Assembly: GCA_020434085.1 (NCBI GenBank)
Contig: JAGRBM010000307.1
Coordinates: forward strand, 1 to 9,580
DNA from: Chrysiogenia bacterium
GTDB lineage: Bacteria; JAGRBM01
Direction of reading: 5' to 3'
DNA: 9,580 nt
The first letter of the stretch is position 1. Each line of letters starts with the position of its first letter. Shown here in pieces: positions 7,020 to 9,580 of the stretch. Below the pieces are notes generated by a model. It did not search any database. It was given only the letters and a program-made list of their open reading frames with translations, and was not told the origin of the DNA. The position numbers and the translations under genes are program-made.

Positions 7020-7889
7020 GTGACAGCCCAGCCCACCACTGACGCGAAAGACCTGGCTCCGTTTCTCGAAGCCCTGCTTGCACGCTATCATCGGCGTGAT
7101 TTTCTCAGCAGCGATCCCATCCAGTTCGTCCATCGTTTCAATACCCCTGCCGATCAGGAAGTGGTCGGCCTTTTGAGCGCCATGCTGGCCTTCGGCAACG
7201 TGCGCTCGGTGGGCGCGTCCATCGATGCACTCCTCACCGTGGTGGGCGAGAATCCCGCACGCTACATCGCCGGTTTCGATCACGCGCGCGCCGCCCGCGA
7301 GTTTGCGACGCTCGGCCATCGCTGGATCCGCGGCGCGGACCTCGCGGCCTATCTGGCCGCCGTGCGCGGCGTACTCGATACGCACGGTTCGCTGCGCGAG
7401 CTTGTGGCAACAAGCTGGCAATCATCGGAAGATTTCTGGCAGGTCAGCGCCGCCTTCAGCAGCGCGCTCGAGAATGCGCTCCCGAAAACCGCGGCGCGCA
7501 CGCGGGGGCTTTCATTTTTGCTCTCGCCGCCCACGCCCGGCAGCGCACGCAAGCGACTGGCCATGTATTTTCGGTGGATGGTGCGCTCCGACGAGATCGA
7601 CCTTGGATTGTGGAAGGACGCGATGCCGGCAAGCGCGCTGCGCATTCCGCTCGACACGCATCTCTCGCGCATTTGTCGCTACATCGGTTTGAGTCAGAGA
7701 AAGAGCGTCGACTGGAAAATGGCCGATGAGGTCACCGCCGCGCTCAGTCTCATCGACCCCCAAGACCCCGTGCGCTTCGACTTCGCCCTGGCGCGTCTGG
7801 GGATTCTGCGCGACTGCCCGCACAAAGTGGTGGAAGAAAAATGCGCCCCCTGCCCGATCCGGCCCGTCTGCCGGCTGGGCGGCGGCTAG
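7020..7889 (+). CDS. TIGR02757 / DUF2400 family protein with EndoIII-like C-terminal cysteine cluster
   Basis: This is a conserved family of unassigned function. The 289-residue product has the usual length and family motifs: FLEALLARYHRRDFLSSDPI near the N-terminus, LLSAMLAFGNVRSV, GSARKRLAMYFRWMVR (174-189), DLGLW (194-198) and IPLDTHLSRICRYIGL (209-224). The end carries Cys266, Cys275, Cys278 and Cys284, spaced C-x8-C-x2-C-x5-C. Endonuclease III and MutY have C-x6-C-x2-C-x5-C for a [4Fe-4S] cluster, preceded by a VDTH motif that holds the catalytic Asp, as LDTH does here (Asp212). A DNA glycosylase-like fold is therefore plausible; the canonical hairpin LPGVGxKTA is not seen. The start is taken as GTG 7020. 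It has no convincing ribosome-binding site, and an in-frame TTG at 6987 lies inside the palindrome. The stop codon overlaps the stop of the opposing gene. Confidence 0.85.
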   Translation: MTAQPTTDAKDLAPFLEALLARYHRRDFLSSDPIQFVHRFNTPADQEVVGLLSAMLAFGNVRSVGASIDALLTVVGENPARYIAGFDHARAAREFATLGHRWIRGADLAAYLAAVRGVLDTHGSLRELVATSWQSSEDFWQVSAAFSSALENALPKTAARTRGLSFLLSPPTPGSARKRLAMYFRWMVRSDEIDLGLWKDAMPASALRIPLDTHLSRICRYIGLSQRKSVDWKMADEVTAALSLIDPQDPVRFDFALARLGILRDCPHKVVEEKCAPCPIRPVCRLGGG

Positions 7890-8707
7890 AAGTCGACGCC
7901 GAGGCGAAAGCTCAGGCGGTCCTCGCGCGGGTCCCAGGAAATGTCACGGCGCCACCTGGCCCAGGGCATGGTGAGGAAGGGATTCATCACATAGGCCAGC
8001 ACGCGCTTGGTTGTCGAGTCGCTGCGGGCCCAGCGCACCGAGACTTCGTCGGTAAGCATTCCCAGCGGGATGCCCAGCCCCGGCGTGAGGATGATGTCGA
8101 TCCCGCTGGCGGGCTCGAACGAAGACTCAATGATGTATTCATGGAAGGTGCTCTCCAGGAAAACACCAAGGGCCGAGAGCAGACGGCTGTGCCCGCGTGA
8201 GCGGAACCACTGGTAGTAGTACATACCCAGCATCGGGTGGAGCACCCAGTTGGTCAGCCACAGGTTGCCATCGTTGATGGGCGGGCGCGTCGAGAGCGTG
8301 TCGCCCCAGTTGTCGTAGGATTCCACCAGAATACGCCGCGCGGCCGTGACGTTGAGCGCGCGCTTCCACGCAAAAGTTGCCGCCGCTGCCAGCGCCAGAT
8401 CGAGCGCATAGTCGCTGAGCGTGGGTTGCGGGCGCAGCCACTGGGGCTTGCGGGCGTTCTCGGACTCGCGCACCGCTTGCTCGGTGGGCGCCTGGGCCGC
8501 TTCGAGTTGCGCGCTCAGCATGCTCCACCGACCGATCAGGGGCTGCTCTTGGTGAACGCCCCAGTCCAGGCTGCGATCTCCCAGAACGGAGTGCGCGGGC
8601 GCGGAAGCATCCTTCCCGCCCAGCAACGAGAGAGCGTGCGCACTGCCGGGCGCGCACAGGGTAAGCACCAGGCCAAGGCTCAGGACAATGATGGATCGTC
8701 TGCTCAT
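7886..8707 (-). CDS. DUF3943 family exported, probably outer-membrane protein
   Basis: The function is unknown. The 273-residue product begins with a signal peptide (basic MSRR, hydrophobic core, likely cleavage after AHA at residue 25). After a polar region (26-100) comes the DUF3943 signature: DGNLWLTNWVLHPMLGMYYY (146-165), then FRSRGHSRLLSAL, STFHEYIIESSFEPASGIDI (186-205) and TPGLGIPLGML (208-218). Conserved His, Glu and Asp residues in this block are typical of the family. The chain ends in SFRLGVDF with a terminal Phe, as outer-membrane beta-barrel proteins often do; alternation of polar and apolar residues near the end fits this. ATG 8707 has GGAG at a 5-base spacing. It converges on the TIGR02757 gene and is divergent from the signal-peptide protein at 8886. 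The outer-membrane location is inferred. Confidence 0.82.
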   Translation of the reverse strand: MSRRSIIVLSLGLVLTLCAPGSAHALSLLGGKDASAPAHSVLGDRSLDWGVHQEQPLIGRWSMLSAQLEAAQAPTEQAVRESENARKPQWLRPQPTLSDYALDLALAAAATFAWKRALNVTAARRILVESYDNWGDTLSTRPPINDGNLWLTNWVLHPMLGMYYYQWFRSRGHSRLLSALGVFLESTFHEYIIESSFEPASGIDIILTPGLGIPLGMLTDEVSVRWARSDSTTKRVLAYVMNPFLTMPWARWRRDISWDPREDRLSFRLGVDF

Positions 8708-8766
8708 GCGGGCTCCGCCCCCGGGCGGCGGGTTCCTCTCTTGATGACACCCTTTCGGGAAGCCTC

Positions 8767-8795
8767 ACGTAACAACCCGGCACCGTCTGTGTCAA
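8767..8795 (-). promoter_or_regulatory. Weak promoter candidate for the DUF3943 gene
   Basis: On the minus strand a perfect TTGACA (8795-8790) precedes TTACGT (8772-8767) by 17 bases. The -35 is consensus and the -10 is poor, so this is only a candidate. It would give a leader of about 50 bases. The rest of the 178-base spacer (8708-8885) shows no other feature that I can support. Confidence 0.3.
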
Positions 8796-8885
8796 CACTT
8801 GCGATCATTTGTCTGGGGAGACCGGAGCGACAGGGACAAAAAAGAGCGTTGACCGGCCCCCGACCCGGGAGTATGAGAGCCCTCC

Positions 8886-9580
8886 ATGACGCTCTGGCTC
8901 CGATATGCCGCGCCCCTGCGCGCCCTGGTCCTCCTGCTTGCGGGCGGCCTGCTGCTGGCGGCCGTTCCGGCCCATGCGCAAGAGGCCAACGGACAAGAGA
9001 GCGCTACGACCCCGCAGAGCCAGTGGGATGCGCTGGGCGATCCCGATTTCGGCGGTAAAGTGATGAAGCGGCGCGGCTGGTTCTTCGCCGGCGCTCTGGG
9101 AATGATCTACGTCGCCAACGACAAGAACGAGTTCGACGGCTACGAGCTCGGATCGGCTGGATTCAGCGGCAACGCACAGATCGGCGGTTTCATTGTCGAG
9201 GACCGGCTCTCGCTCGCCTTCCTCTTTCACGGCATGACCGGGCCGCGTCAGGGCGACCGCGCCTTCTCGATCCTGAACTTCATGGGGCGCTCGGACTTCT
9301 ATGTCTGGGACTTCAACGACACCAACCATCTGTATCTGATCGGCGGCGCCGGGCTGAGCGAGATTGGCACCTTTCCCGAGCAGGTCCCCGTGGGCGCGCC
9401 TCCGGGCGTGACCAAGGGCTCGCGATACGAGACTTCGCTCACCTACGGCGTGGGCGTGACGCTCAAGCGTTTCAACTACGTGCAGACTTCGGCCGAGTTC
9501 ATGGGGATGCAAGTCCTGACCGGACCCGACAAGGCCCACGTCTTCGGACTCTATCTCTCGGCGTGGTTCACCACCGACGC
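8886..9580 (+). CDS. Exported beta-barrel-like protein, C-terminus beyond the window
   Basis: I do not recognise the family. The frame is open from ATG 8886 to the right edge (232 residues visible). It begins with a clear signal peptide: MTLWLRY, a leucine-rich core at about 13-27, and a cleavage site AHA|QE after residue 31. The mature part has short glycine- and aromatic-rich stretches that look like amphipathic beta strands, such as RRGWFFAGALGMIYVAND (62-79), QIGGFIVEDRLSLAFLF (98-114), DFYVWDFNDTNHLYLIGG (137-154), SLTYGVGVTLKRFNYVQTSA (184-203) and HVFGLYLSAWFTT (218-230). This suggests an outer-membrane or periplasmic beta-barrel protein, but the C-terminal beta-signal is not visible. 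GAGAG lies 6 bases before the start, and GGGAG is further upstream. Frames on the other strand across this region lack such features. It is divergent from the DUF3943 gene. Confidence 0.78.
   Translation, partial: MTLWLRYAAPLRALVLLLAGGLLLAAVPAHAQEANGQESATTPQSQWDALGDPDFGGKVMKRRGWFFAGALGMIYVANDKNEFDGYELGSAGFSGNAQIGGFIVEDRLSLAFLFHGMTGPRQGDRAFSILNFMGRSDFYVWDFNDTNHLYLIGGAGLSEIGTFPEQVPVGAPPGVTKGSRYETSLTYGVGVTLKRFNYVQTSAEFMGMQVLTGPDKAHVFGLYLSAWFTTD

Noticed and set aside
8849-8877. TTGACC-17-TATGAG as promoter of the exported protein at 8886
   Set aside because: The spacing is good, but transcription would start within a few bases of the ATG and exclude the ribosome-binding site, so a promoter further upstream is more likely.
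8237-9058. A 273-codon plus-strand open frame over the DUF3943 gene and the start of the exported protein
   Set aside because: It is antisense to DUF3943 and out of frame with the signal-peptide protein, with no ribosome-binding site or domain pattern.

Overview
This is a GC-rich stretch of a Gram-negative (diderm) bacterial chromosome. The diderm call rests on a cell-shape operon of the MreBCD/PBP2 type, a membrane-anchored periplasmic PpiD-like chaperone, and two predicted outer-membrane or periplasmic proteins with clean signal peptides. The gene content (PpiD-like protein, RsmG, TIGR02757/DUF2400 and DUF3943) would fit a deltaproteobacterium-like lineage (Myxococcota, Desulfobacterota or relatives). 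That placement is inference from gene repertoire only, because no rRNA or other strong marker is present.

Layout. Positions 1-3228 are on the minus strand and read mreB (GTG start) > mreC > mreD > mrdA (PBP2, cut by the left edge). mreC and mreD overlap by ATGA, and the mrdA ribosome-binding site lies over the mreD stop, so at least mreC-mreD-mrdA are translationally linked. A 363-base divergent region (3229-3591) separates this operon from the plus-strand genes. It holds a good mreB promoter candidate with an inverted repeat in its spacer.

Positions 3592-7889 are on the plus strand: a 676-residue PpiD-like SurA_N/parvulin protein closed by a strong intrinsic terminator, then rsmG (16S rRNA m7G527 methyltransferase), a small acidic protein whose core resembles EF-Tu domain II, a palindrome-rich spacer, and a TIGR02757/DUF2400 protein. 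The last ends in an EndoIII-like cysteine cluster. It converges with a minus-strand DUF3943 protein, and the two stop codons share the same CTAG. A 178-base divergent spacer then leads to a plus-strand signal-peptide protein with beta-barrel-like sequence, cut by the right edge.

How the genes fit together. MreB filaments, MreC, MreD and PBP2 form the elongasome that inserts lateral-wall peptidoglycan. The PpiD-like protein would help fold proteins emerging into the periplasm, which could include the two exported proteins at the right. RsmG and the EF-Tu-like domain protein both point towards the ribosome, but only the RsmG link is established.

I see no mobile element, CRISPR array, tRNA, rRNA or defence island. 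The window is mostly conserved housekeeping sequence. The best leads are the free-standing EF-Tu-domain-II-like protein, the glycosylase-like features of the TIGR02757 protein, the switch-like repeats at 6941-6999 and the operator-like palindrome in the mreB promoter.
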